A DNA stretch of 64,000 nucleotides from Clostridia bacterium (GCA_017461235.1 JAFTYU010000030.1:40863-104862); one strand, 5' to 3'. Counted from the stretch's first letter, positions 9,001 to 16,112 are shown. Notes: generated from the letters alone by a model not told the origin. Numbers and translations are program-made.

Positions 9001-10805
9001 GTCGGCATACGTCCAAACACACCTTGACCACATTCTTTCCACGACTTCGCCTCGGCTATGTTAAAGCAACGGGGATAGATATCTTCGCTGTCGGTTGCCA
9101 TTGTATCGCCCGTGAAGAACAATTCGCAGAGTCCGCGGCGCACGCCGACAAGATCGGCACTCACAAACAGCGCTTCGCCGTTCACGCGATCGGTAATCTC
9201 GGCAGCGGTATTGAAACGTCCGAAGATCCAGCACACATCGCGCGTAAGAGCAAGCGCTTTGGCAAAGTATGGCTTGTCTTTTATGGTGTCTAGTGTCAAC
9301 AATAAAGGCTCATAGAGTTCATATTCCGGCACATACCAGAACAACGGCCCATACGGCGGATAGGTACCATCAGTGGATTTTTGTATAATATCCCGCAATA
9401 GAGCGCACTGCGCCTGTTCCTTGTGTTCCGACATCTCTTTGCACGCTTCGAAAAAGAGCGTATACTCGTAAATACCCTGGTTCATCAGTAAATTATATAA
9501 TTGTGTGATGACATCCTCTGTCAGACGATCATCCACATATATAAGAAATGCTTTAAGCGTTTCTGTGAAATACTCATCAGCATAATGCGAAAACAACTCA
9601 AGTAGTTTCTTTTTGGATTTTATCGTTCCTCTTTTTGAGAAAATCCGCTTGAAATAGTGCTCAGCCAGCCGCTTGCTCCACTTTTGAACAGAATCAACAT
9701 CGCGCGCCACGCCGACGCCGTCTTTATGCATACGGATCAGTTTTTCCATTGCCTCAGCAAGATCCTCTTCGGCGGCAGTTTCAATCAATTCAACTGCTCG
9801 TTCGCGATCCACTTCCATATCGATACCTTCGAGATATGCAAGACCGATCAAAAACGCATGTTCAGGAGTATCAACGACATCGTATTTGATTTTTTTAATC
9901 GCTGCCATCAATCGCTCGTGAAATTTCACATCATCATAACGGATATACTCGTCTGCTTCTAACCGTGACGGTGCATCTTTGCCGGCATCTTCCATTTCGA
10001 CGGCAAAGATTTGTGTCCCTTTTTCAGAACGTTTTCTTTTGGCTTCGGGTAATTCGTTAGAAATGACAAAATTGTCTACTTCTTTGCCTTTTTCGTCAAG
10101 TCTCTTTTTAAAGAGCTGTTTTGTAACAAGCAAGGTGAACAGTTTGCAGTCGTCCAACGCTTTTTCAATATTTGCTTTGAAGCTTTCGCCCGGTGTCAGG
10201 AATTCGTCAAACCAGATTGCGAAGTCACGGCAATCGGGAATGCTGTGAATTAGGCGCATCAGTGTATTGGCGTAGGCGCGGTCTACTTTTCGATAACTCA
10301 AAAAGATATAGGCACAAAACGCATGTCGAATGCGATCTGCCAACTCTTTGCTGATCAGCACCGATTCCAGATACTTTTTGAGTTTTTCTTCATAGGGAAT
10401 TTCGGTTTGATCATTGCTGAGCGGATTCAGATATTGCAACTCACCGAATCTTGCAGAATACAACTCATCATCCACCGCTTCCCTCAAGATCGGCAACACA
10501 GGAATATGCTTATCCAATGCATACGGAATATCCTCGTCCATCGCGCGGTTGGGTGTTGTCAGTAGTTTTTTTGTGATAGGAATCACGAACAAGTTACTTC
10601 TCCCGAGGTCGAGATCTTTTTGATTGCCTACAATTTTCTCGGACATATCTTCGGTATAATAAATAGCACAATCATGTGTCTTGAAAATATCTCTGCAAAC
10701 AATTTCAAAGCATGCATCAAAATCATCGGGATGGCAAGTAAACCATACACGAGGTTTTTTGTCCACATCTTCATTATTTTTTGGCTTTATGTTAATTGTT
10801 ACCAT
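6057..10805 (-). CDS. Giant TIR-TIR-Sel1-LRR (BspA-type) protein
   Basis: This 1582-aa protein has no signal peptide, so it is probably cytoplasmic. Two TIR-like domains come first: residues about 18-150 (RVWFTCHPDDF) and about 164-310 (AYIFLSYRKVDRAY, then WFDEFLTPGESF). In the second, Glu251 in ISNEL sits where TIR NADases keep their catalytic glutamate; Glu91 is the matching residue in the first. Sel1-like helical repeats follow (about 315-385, AFLIGLAYLEG and MHKDGVGVARD). An unassigned stretch leads to roughly 30 LRR_5/BspA-type 23-residue repeats (about 710-1565). The layout, signalling domain then repeat sensor, resembles innate immune receptors; TIR proteins in bacteria often act in anti-phage defence by degrading NAD. 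Activity is inferred. The ribosome binding site is GAGGAG. It is the sole gene between spoVT fragments C and D. Confidence 0.85.
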   Translation of the reverse strand: MVTINIKPKNNEDVDKKPRVWFTCHPDDFDACFEIVCRDIFKTHDCAIYYTEDMSEKIVGNQKDLDLGRSNLFVIPITKKLLTTPNRAMDEDIPYALDKHIPVLPILREAVDDELYSARFGELQYLNPLSNDQTEIPYEEKLKKYLESVLISKELADRIRHAFCAYIFLSYRKVDRAYANTLMRLIHSIPDCRDFAIWFDEFLTPGESFKANIEKALDDCKLFTLLVTKQLFKKRLDEKGKEVDNFVISNELPEAKRKRSEKGTQIFAVEMEDAGKDAPSRLEADEYIRYDDVKFHERLMAAIKKIKYDVVDTPEHAFLIGLAYLEGIDMEVDRERAVELIETAAEEDLAEAMEKLIRMHKDGVGVARDVDSVQKWSKRLAEHYFKRIFSKRGTIKSKKKLLELFSHYADEYFTETLKAFLIYVDDRLTEDVITQLYNLLMNQGIYEYTLFFEACKEMSEHKEQAQCALLRDIIQKSTDGTYPPYGPLFWYVPEYELYEPLLLTLDTIKDKPYFAKALALTRDVCWIFGRFNTAAEITDRVNGEALFVSADLVGVRRGLCELFFTGDTMATDSEDIYPRCFNIAEAKSWKECGQGVFGRMPTAFEDELGLYSHEMFSELGGEYTGVVAAPYDKERLETVLPQKSCKKMCGLFFSPTDKKDIEPLAINDRHVRCVYIPENFATVDERWKRENGLFVTKRAFLYFHSTICLPDSVTTIEKRTFVDCTSLTAVTISDNVTTIGMDAFRGCTSLISVTIPHGLMTIGEKAFRGCTALASVIIPNSVTTIGERAFMECSSLTTVTIPDSATIIERGAFWGCTSLTSVIIPNGVTKIEESVFWGCTSLISVTIPDGMTTIDWMAFADCASLASITIPDGVTKIGEWAFKDCISLVSITIPNGVTEIGASVFRGCISLTSVNIPDSVRVIEASAFEGCTSLASVTIPNGVITIGRCAFKSCTSLVSVIIPDGVTEIGESAFADCWLLRRIINCPLIYSASYLGAPEEVVQYADVKEEEKVFVVPPGTVTVTKDMLPENRRKLVEQIVFPDSVKIIRLRAFKDCISLTSVNIPDSVRIIEVSAFEGCTSLTSVTIPNGVITIGRSAFESCTSLVSVTLPNDVTEIGEGVFSDCRLLYRIINCPPGYSATYLGVPEAVVQYADVRGEDKVFAVPPGTVTVTKDTLPENRRKLVEQIAFPDDVKKIGWGAFQDCISLQSITIPDGVTTIDSSAFERCTALSSVTLPDSVTIIGGNAFSRCASLISIAIPDGVTIIGEWAFHGCTSLTSAIIPDGVIEIKRWVFRDCPSLSSITIPNSVTTIKGGAFMECTSLTSVAIPASVTTIEESAFEGCTSLSSITIPDGVRTIGEKAFCGCPSLESIIIPGGVTKIERCAFEGCASLTSITIPNSVTTIKGGAFTECTSLTLVTIPDNVREIGMSAFKSCISLASVTIPDNVREIGMSAFKSCTSLTSITISKRCQVIKDSAFKDCNSLMAITIPVGVTTVEESAFEGCTSLVSVTIPDGVTTIGRWVFDGCSSLASVTIPASVKTIGNDAFGGCTGLKEITISRRFEDDLERIFSGVDLSQVTIHWL
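6434..6558 (-). repeat. Identical 69-bp tandem repeat (one LRR unit)
   Basis: A 56-bp stretch (6434-6489) recurs without change at 6503-6558, a period of 69 bp or 23 codons. It encodes two nearly identical leucine-rich repeats. The identity implies recent duplication or gene conversion inside the repeat domain. Confidence 0.85.
7201..8088 (-). repeat. 444-bp tandem duplication inside the LRR domain
   Basis: Two adjacent copies (about 7201-7644 and 7645-8088) share long matching stretches at a constant offset of 444 bp (148 codons). Examples are the CTGTTCCAC...CTTACG stretch at 7248 and 7692, and GGAATCGTGACCGATG at 7543 and 7987. Each copy includes a non-LRR insert (PPGTVTVTKD...LPENRRKLVEQI) plus several repeats. 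Exact edges are uncertain. Confidence 0.75.
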
Positions 10806-10933
10806 AACTTTGACTCCTCATGTATATCAATTATAGTTATATTATTTTAGCGGTTATCAAGACATATATAGTTCAATATTTTTTGTTTATTATATCACAA
10901 CCAAACTGAAAAGTAAATTCGTGCAGTATAAAT

Positions 10934-10979
10934 CTCCTCCAATTACAAATACTAACAACACAATTTGTAATTTAAGGAG
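10934..10979 (+). repeat. spoVT-type leader hairpin, copy D
   Basis: The 17-nt arms 10934-10950 and 10963-10979 pair at 15 positions around the loop ACTAACAACACA. Compared with the intact spoVT leader, several stem positions changed on both sides and still pair (T-A to A-T, and G-U to A-T). That supports a conserved RNA structure. The 3' arm holds the AAGGAG site for the fragment at 10990. Confidence 0.8.
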
Positions 10980-10989
10980 AAATGTATAT

Positions 10990-11139
10990 ATGAAAGCAAC
11001 TGGGATTGTTAGAAGAATAGAGGAATGCGTTATAATAGGGCAAACCGTTGAAATGCGCATAAATACAAGGGTTTTACTGGTTTGCATCACTGAACGCATT
11101 GGTGTCAAAATCGGGTTTTTGGGCAGTTTTTATACATAG
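10990..11139 (+). pseudogene. Truncated spoVT 5' end, copy D
   Basis: Codons 1-11 (MKATGIVRRIE) match SpoVT. The frame then runs through the two-part junction repeat and stops after 49 codons. The post-breakpoint sequence is clearly related to that of copy A (777-851), which shows that the two junctions are ends of the same kind of element. The rest of the 10806-11244 gap contains the leader (10934) and the hairpin at 11141. Confidence 0.75.
11057..11131 (+). repeat. Two-part junction repeat, copy D
   Basis: The GCATAAATACAAGGGTTTT box (11057-11075) and the second element (11095-11131), starting CGCATTGGTGTC and ending GGGTTTTTGGGCAGTTTTT, match copy A (777-851) in order and spacing. The fragment D reading frame overlaps it. 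Confidence 0.65.
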
Positions 11140-11140
11140 T

Positions 11141-11169
11141 AAAAGCGAGGTGAAATCCACCTCGCTTTT
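11141..11169. terminator. Hairpin at the end of junction D
   Basis: AAAAGCGAGGTG (11141-11152) pairs with CACCTCGCTTTT (11158-11169) around a 5-nt loop, giving a bidirectional terminator-like structure just after the junction repeat. The preceding TATACATAGT also occurs near 4710 in module B. Confidence 0.6.
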
Positions 11170-11244
11170 AATGTCCCATTTTTATCTCATATATCAGTTT
11201 ATAATTTAAGAGCAACTATAAAACTGATGAAAAGAGGTTTGAAT

Positions 11245-12666
11245 ATGGGGTCTTGTGATTATATTATTGAAAACGGTATCCTTAAGAAATATGTCGGTGC
11301 CGGCGGTAACATTGTTATACCGGACGGGATCAGGAAAATTGGCGAGCGTGCATTTATGGACCATACTAAAATCACCGGTATTATCTTTCCAAAGGGCCTG
11401 ACAGAGATTGGCGATTGGGCGTTTTCCGGTTGCACCGGGATTACCGATATTGTGTTACCCGAAGGTGTAGCGGCCATCGGAGGTCGCGCTTTCGACAATT
11501 GCCGGAATCTGAAAACAATTGCATTTCCTGCCAGCATCTCTCTTTTGGGTAGCGGCCTTTTTACAAGGTGTAGGAGTATTAACCGCCTTTCCTTTTCCCA
11601 AGACAATCCGCAATTTTGCTCCGACGGGAATTGTATCATTGACAAGGAAACAAACACCCTACTTATGGGATGTTCTTCCTCCACAATTCCAAACTATGTG
11701 AAAAAGATTGCAAGTTTTGCTTTTGATAGCTGTGAAGAGGTTATGAAGATCAACATTCCGCAGAGCGTTGAGAAAATTGATGCCAAGGCCTTTATCGACT
11801 GCACCGGCCTTACAAGTATAACAATCCCGTCCAGTATCAGGGAAATTGGATTTTGCGCCTTTATGGATTGCTCCGGACTTGAACAAATCTCTGTTGCAGA
11901 AAACAATCCGCGCTATCATTCCAATGGTAATTGTTTGATTGAATCGGCAACAAGCACCGTGCTGGTAGGATGTAAAAACTCCATAATACCGGACTATATT
12001 TCCTGTATTGGATGCAGGGCTTTTGAAAACTGCGAAGAGCTTACGAACATATCAATTCCCGATAGCGTTACAAACATCGAATTTGAAGCGTTTAGAAATT
12101 GCAAAAAACTTAATAATGTAATACTTCCTGATAAACTGAAAAGCATTGGCAACTGTGCATTTATGAATTGCGTGGAACTTTCAGAAATAACGATTCCTGC
12201 TAGTGTTACGAGTCTTGGCAATTTTGCCTTCGCTTTTTGCACAAAATTAAAAACCGTTACCATTCTGGATGGTTTATCAAGCATAAGCTATCACGCGTTT
12301 GGCGGATGCACGGAGTTGGAACGCATTACCATTCCGGATAGTGTCACACATATCAGAAGATATGCCTTTATCGACTGCAAAGCGCTCGCAAGTATTACCA
12401 TCCCCAGTAACATTACGAATATTGAAACCAAATCGTTTGATGGGGAGGAGACATCAAAAAGTTACCCTTACATCCCTTCCAATGCGCCCAGCATTGAATC
12501 GCATGCCTTTAAGGGCTGCCCAAAACTCAATACAATAATAATTTCGAAAAATGTTGCCCATATCGATAAGAAATCATTCGGAAAAAGGCGTACCATTCAC
12601 ACACCGGCAGGAAGCTATGCCGCACAATATGCAAAGGAAAATAACATACCGTTTGTAGCAGAATAA
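11245..12666 (+). CDS. BspA-type leucine-rich-repeat protein
   Basis: This 473-aa protein is made almost entirely of LRR_5/BspA-like repeats of about 23 residues with the pattern LTSITIPSSIREIGFCAF.DC. Two repeats are interrupted by NPxYHSNGNCLIE..T.TVLVGC-type inserts. The ATG at 11245 is chosen over 11227 because AGAGG lies 7 nt upstream of it. There is no signal peptide, membrane anchor or sorting signal, so it is either cytoplasmic or exported by an unseen route. It shares the repeat type with the TIR-LRR protein in the adjacent module but has no TIR domain. Ligand and function are unknown. It is the only gene between spoVT fragment D and intact spoVT. Confidence 0.85.
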   Translation: MGSCDYIIENGILKKYVGAGGNIVIPDGIRKIGERAFMDHTKITGIIFPKGLTEIGDWAFSGCTGITDIVLPEGVAAIGGRAFDNCRNLKTIAFPASISLLGSGLFTRCRSINRLSFSQDNPQFCSDGNCIIDKETNTLLMGCSSSTIPNYVKKIASFAFDSCEEVMKINIPQSVEKIDAKAFIDCTGLTSITIPSSIREIGFCAFMDCSGLEQISVAENNPRYHSNGNCLIESATSTVLVGCKNSIIPDYISCIGCRAFENCEELTNISIPDSVTNIEFEAFRNCKKLNNVILPDKLKSIGNCAFMNCVELSEITIPASVTSLGNFAFAFCTKLKTVTILDGLSSISYHAFGGCTELERITIPDSVTHIRRYAFIDCKALASITIPSNITNIETKSFDGEETSKSYPYIPSNAPSIESHAFKGCPKLNTIIISKNVAHIDKKSFGKRRTIHTPAGSYAAQYAKENNIPFVAE

Positions 12667-12687
12667 AATTTAATACACAGTATAAAT

Positions 12688-12734
12688 CTCCTTGTTTTAC
12701 AGATACTAACAGTACAAATTTGTAAAGCAAGGAG
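12688..12734 (+). promoter_or_regulatory. spoVT leader hairpin hiding the ribosome binding site (copy E)
   Basis: Arms 12688-12704 and 12718-12734 pair at all 17 positions (two G-U), around the 13-nt loop ACTAACAGTACAA. The AAGGAG at 12729-12734 is buried in the base of the stem, 12 nt before the spoVT ATG. Opening of the stem would therefore be needed for efficient translation. The structure is kept in the detached copies A and D with compensatory changes. Whether a protein, temperature or another RNA controls it is unknown. Confidence 0.75.
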
Positions 12735-12746
12735 ATTTTATATATT

Positions 12747-13286
12747 ATGAAAGCAACAGGAATTGTTCGTAGAATAGATGATTTAGGAAGGGTTGTTATT
12801 CCTAAAGAAATCAGAAGAACTTTAAGAATTCGTGAAGGTGACCCGTTGGAGATTTTTACGGCGAGTGACGGGGAAGTTATTTTTAAAAAATACTCGCCAA
12901 TGGGTGAATTGTCGGAGTTTTCTGGTCAATACTCGGACATTTTAAGCCGAACGGCGGATTTGCCCGTTATTATAACCGACCGCGACCATGTTATTTCTGT
13001 TTCGGGGCTTCCTAAAAAAGATTATCTTGAACGCCACATTTCAAAAGAGCTTGAAGAAATTATGGAAAACAGGGATAAATATATCAAAACCCGTGATAAC
13101 GACCGCCTTTACCCTATCGACAACTGCGATTTAGAGGCGCTCACGGCATTCCCCATAATTTCTGCCGGTGATATCGGCGGTGCGGTTATGTTTATAGACA
13201 ACGGCGACTACACAAAACTCACCGACACGGAGGTTAAGCTTGCTCAGGTTGCGGCAACCTTCCTTGGCAAACAGATGGAAGAATAA
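12747..13286 (+). CDS. spoVT: Stage V sporulation protein T (AbrB/GAF regulator)
   Basis: This 179-aa transcription factor acts in the forespore of spore-formers, where it tunes sigma-G dependent genes in Bacillus. Residues 1-50 are the swapped-hairpin AbrB DNA-binding domain (MKATGIVRRIDDLGRVVIPK, then IRREGDPLEIF-like sequence). Residues about 55-178 are a GAF domain (PVIITDRDHVISVSG and IGGAVMFIDNGDYT). Length matches the family. The start is fixed by near-identity of the first residues to SpoVT proteins. Its leader can form a strong hairpin over the ribosome binding site. Four partial copies of its 5' end lie upstream, which makes this locus a recurrent integration target. Confidence 0.95.
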   Translation: MKATGIVRRIDDLGRVVIPKEIRRTLRIREGDPLEIFTASDGEVIFKKYSPMGELSEFSGQYSDILSRTADLPVIITDRDHVISVSGLPKKDYLERHISKELEEIMENRDKYIKTRDNDRLYPIDNCDLEALTAFPIISAGDIGGAVMFIDNGDYTKLTDTEVKLAQVAATFLGKQMEE

Positions 13287-13337
13287 ATAACCAATTATTA
13301 CATCATTTATTTGGTAATATCGTTCCTAAATTTTATA

Positions 13338-13366
13338 TTGAAGAAAGCTTCTCCTTATGGTAAAAT
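13338..13366 (+). promoter_or_regulatory. Promoter for the trmN6-like gene
   Basis: TTGAAG (13338-13343), a 17-nt spacer and TAAAAT (13361-13366) lie just upstream of the methyltransferase gene, which starts at 13409 behind AAGGAG. Confidence 0.55.
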
Positions 13367-13408
13367 GAATATGTATGGATTATTTCATTTTATCACAAGG
13401 AGTTTTTT

Positions 13409-14164
13409 ATGGCATCACGTGACGAACGCACCGAAGACCTTGCTAAAAATTTAAAAATATATGTGAGCGATGCGCATATTTTCACATCCGACGCCATTAT
13501 TTTAGCCGACTTTTGCGCCCCACGCCACAAGGATAAGTGTTGCGACCTGGGAACAGGCAACGGTATTATTCCCCTTCTGTGGCTAAGAGATTTTCAACCG
13601 AAAGAGATCGTCGGCGTTGAGTTGAGCGAAAGTGCTGTTAAACTGATGCACAAAACCATTGAGCTCAACTCCCTTGAAGGTGCTTTCACACCTATCCACT
13701 GTGATTTAAGAGATTTAAAAGGCGTTTTGCCCAACGAATATTATGATGTGGTGAGTATCAATCCGCCGTATAAAAAAATCGGTACGGGCATAGTCAACGA
13801 AGGTGAAGATTACAAAAACGCTCGGCACGAATTCACCTGCACGCTTGATGATGCCGCTTGCGCCGCCGCCAGACTTTTAAAATTCGGCGGAAAATTCTGT
13901 ATCTGCCAACGACCTGAAAGGCTACCCGATATTTTCGCGGCTATGCGAAAGTTTAAAATTGAGCCTAAATCAATGCGCGAAGTCATTCAGCGCCTTGGCA
14001 AGGAGCCGAGCCTTGTACTCGTGGAAGGCAAAAAGGGCTCTGCCCCGGGGTTCAGAATACAGCCGCCGCTTATTCTTGAGAATACAAACGGCAGCTACAC
14101 CCCGGAAGCAGAACAATTATTTCATTCATATAAATACAAGGAGTTGTTACATAATGAAGTATGA
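13409..14164 (+). CDS. tRNA1(Val) adenine-N6 methyltransferase family protein
   Basis: This 251-aa SAM-dependent methyltransferase is of the TrmN6/YfiC/YabB type. Visible motifs are the SAM-binding loop DLGTGNG (about residues 47-53), the acidic end of strand 2 (VGVELSE) and the NPPY catalytic motif of N6-adenine methyltransferases (SINPPYKK). Family members methylate A37 next to the anticodon of tRNA-Val; the exact substrate here is inferred. The ATG follows ACAAGGAG. The downstream dehydrogenase starts inside the last codons (11-nt overlap), so the two are translated from one message. Bacillus homologues sit next to a GIY-YIG gene and rsmI, which are absent here. Confidence 0.85.
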   Translation: MASRDERTEDLAKNLKIYVSDAHIFTSDAIILADFCAPRHKDKCCDLGTGNGIIPLLWLRDFQPKEIVGVELSESAVKLMHKTIELNSLEGAFTPIHCDLRDLKGVLPNEYYDVVSINPPYKKIGTGIVNEGEDYKNARHEFTCTLDDAACAAARLLKFGGKFCICQRPERLPDIFAAMRKFKIEPKSMREVIQRLGKEPSLVLVEGKKGSAPGFRIQPPLILENTNGSYTPEAEQLFHSYKYKELLHNEV

Positions 14165-15548
14165 TGTTGTTATAGTAGGCGCAGGTCCTGCAGGTATTTT
14201 TACCGCCCTCGAAATGCGCAGAAACGGTTGCAACAAATCAATTCTTATAATCGAAAAAGGTCAACCTGTTGAAAAGCGTAGCTGTCCTAAATCAAAAACA
14301 AAGCAATGCGTTAACTGCAAGCCCTACTGCCACATTACAACGGGTTTTTCGGGTGCAGGCGCATTCTCTGACGGTAAGCTTTCATTAAGCTACGAGGTTG
14401 GCGGTGATTTACCGACATTAATAGGCGAAGATTTCGCACAGGAGCTCATTAATTACACCGATAAAATCTATCTTGAATTCGGTGCTGATGAACACATTGA
14501 AGGTATCAGCAACGATGACGAGGTTAAGGAAATCCGCAAAAACGCCATTCAGGCAGGTCTTAAGCTTGTTGACTGCCCTATCCGCCATCTGGGTACGGAA
14601 AAGGCTCAGACGCTTTACCTTGAAATAGAAAATCACCTTCGCGATAACAACGTTGATATGATGTTCGGCTATGAATGTAACGATATAATTATTGAAAACG
14701 GTGTTTGCAAAGGCGTATTTATAAGCAAAGGCGATGACCACCAACAGATTGATGCAGAAAAAATCGTTGTTGCAACAGGCAGGCGCGGTGCAGACTGGCT
14801 TGAAAAGCTCTGCAACGAACACGGCATTGAACATCAGGCAGGCACGGTTGACATAGGTGTGCGTGTTGAAGTACGTAACGAGGTTATGGAAAAGGTTAAC
14901 CGTGTTCTTTACGAATCAAAGCTCATCGGCTATCCGAAGCCCTTTAAAAACAAGGTGCGTACTTTCTGTCAGAATCCCGGTGGTTTTGTAAGTCAGGAAA
15001 ACTATGACAACGACCTTGCCGTTGTTAACGGTCACTCTTATAAAGAGAAAAAGTCCAACAACACAAACGTTGCCATCCTTTGCTCTCACAACTTTAACTA
15101 TCCCTTTAACCAGCCCATTGAATATGCCCAGAAGGTTGGCGAGCTTACAAATATGCTGGGTGCAGGTCACATTCTCGTTCAGCGTTACGGCGATATTCTT
15201 GACGGCAAACGCACATGGCAGAAGGAGCTTGCTCAATCAAACCTTCGCCCGTCGTTACCCGACGCGGTTGCAGGTGATATAACCGCCGCAATGCCTTACA
15301 GAGCTATGACAAACATTATCAACTTTATTCAGGCGGTTGACAAGGTCGTACCCGGCTTTGCATCTACTGAAACACTCCTTTACTCCCCCGAGCTCAAGTT
15401 CTACAGCAACAAAATCAAAATGGATGAGCAGCTTAACACAAGTGTTAAGGGGCTTCATTGTCTTGGTGACTCATCGGGTTGGACACGCGGTCTTATGATG
15501 GCATCGGTAATGGGTGTGCTTATGGGCAGATATATCGCAAACGAATAA
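14154..15548 (+). CDS. NAD(P)/FAD-dependent dehydrogenase (COG2509-like)
   Basis: This 464-aa protein has an N-terminal FAD-binding Rossmann motif VVIVGAGPAG and an E at the end of strand 2 (LIIEKG). It also has a cysteine cluster (CPKSKTKQCVNCKPYC) followed by GFSGAGAFSDGKLSLS, a pattern typical of the clostridial COG2509 dehydrogenases. The C-terminal GLHCLGDSSGWTRGLM motif closes the FAD site. The start at ATG 14154 is set by AAGGAG at 14138-14143; a longer upstream frame overlaps the methyltransferase gene. The substrate is unknown. It overlaps the methyltransferase by 11 nt. The terminator is at 15553-15586. Confidence 0.85.
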   Translation: MKYDVVIVGAGPAGIFTALEMRRNGCNKSILIIEKGQPVEKRSCPKSKTKQCVNCKPYCHITTGFSGAGAFSDGKLSLSYEVGGDLPTLIGEDFAQELINYTDKIYLEFGADEHIEGISNDDEVKEIRKNAIQAGLKLVDCPIRHLGTEKAQTLYLEIENHLRDNNVDMMFGYECNDIIIENGVCKGVFISKGDDHQQIDAEKIVVATGRRGADWLEKLCNEHGIEHQAGTVDIGVRVEVRNEVMEKVNRVLYESKLIGYPKPFKNKVRTFCQNPGGFVSQENYDNDLAVVNGHSYKEKKSNNTNVAILCSHNFNYPFNQPIEYAQKVGELTNMLGAGHILVQRYGDILDGKRTWQKELAQSNLRPSLPDAVAGDITAAMPYRAMTNIINFIQAVDKVVPGFASTETLLYSPELKFYSNKIKMDEQLNTSVKGLHCLGDSSGWTRGLMMASVMGVLMGRYIANE

Positions 15549-15552
15549 ATCA

Positions 15553-15586
15553 AAAGCAGAGTGAATTTTTAAGTTCACTCTGTTTT
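15553..15586 (+). terminator. Rho-independent terminator
   Basis: AAAGCAGAGTGAA (15553-15565) pairs with TTCACTCTGTTTT (15574-15586, one G-U pair), followed by ATTTT. It closes the methyltransferase-dehydrogenase pair. Confidence 0.8.
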
Positions 15587-15629
15587 ATTTTGCATTGATG
15601 TAACATAAAATAATGCAGAGGTGCATTAT

Positions 15630-16106
15630 ATGGTTATGAAACTTGATATCAAAAAATTAATTAAAAATCTTGCTGTTCCCATTGCTATCGGTGCTATTTC
15701 AGGCTTTCTGACAAAAGGTGGTGTTGAAGATTTTAACACTAACGCGCAAAAGCCGGCGTTTTCTCCGCCTGACATACTTTTCCCTATTGTGTGGACAATT
15801 CTTTATATCCTTATGGGAATTGTAGCGTATATCATTGATACTTCCGGGTATTCGGACAATAAAAAACGCGCGCTGACTTTATATTACGTGCAACTCGGCT
15901 TTAATTTCCTGTGGAGCTTTATTTTCTTTAATATGGCAAATTATCTGCTTGCTTTTATATGGATAGTAATTTTACTGGGACTAATAATTGCCACAACTGT
16001 TGCATTTTATAAAATCAATCCTAAAGCCGCCTACCTTATGATTCCGTATATTTTGTGGGTTTCATTTGCAACAGTTCTTAATTTCAGTATATTTTTATTG
16101 AACTAA
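15630..16106 (+). CDS. tspO: TspO/MBR family membrane protein
   Basis: This 158-aa integral membrane protein has five hydrophobic segments and the family hallmarks: P-x-FSPP near helix 2, W-x-ILY-LMG in helix 2 and QLGFNFLWSFIFF in helix 3. TspO proteins bind porphyrins and sterol-like ligands and are linked to stress and tetrapyrrole handling. The ATG at 15630 is preferred, with AGAGG at 15617-15621 upstream; GTG at 15621 and ATG at 15636 are alternatives. It is a single gene between two terminators. Confidence 0.9.
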   Translation: MVMKLDIKKLIKNLAVPIAIGAISGFLTKGGVEDFNTNAQKPAFSPPDILFPIVWTILYILMGIVAYIIDTSGYSDNKKRALTLYYVQLGFNFLWSFIFFNMANYLLAFIWIVILLGLIIATTVAFYKINPKAAYLMIPYILWVSFATVLNFSIFLLN

Positions 16107-16112
16107 ATAAAC

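Noticed and set aside
6136-9293. Several long plus-strand reading frames opposite the TIR-LRR gene
   Set aside because: They mirror the 23-codon repeats of the minus-strand gene, have no ribosome binding sites and encode low-complexity repeats. They are shadows of the real gene.
709-11139. The four truncated spoVT starts as functional small regulators
   Set aside because: Three keep only 11 codons of the AbrB domain and one keeps 33, too short for the swapped-hairpin fold. Translation as peptides remains possible but is unsupported.
1-12746. A prophage or conjugative element
   Set aside because: No integrase, terminase, capsid, relaxase or replication gene was seen. The modules are small and contain only cargo genes.
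13959-14153. A longer start for the FAD-dependent dehydrogenase
   Set aside because: The extra 65 residues lie inside the methyltransferase gene in another frame and have no similarity to a FAD enzyme. The ATG at 14154 has AAGGAG and begins the FAD-binding strand.
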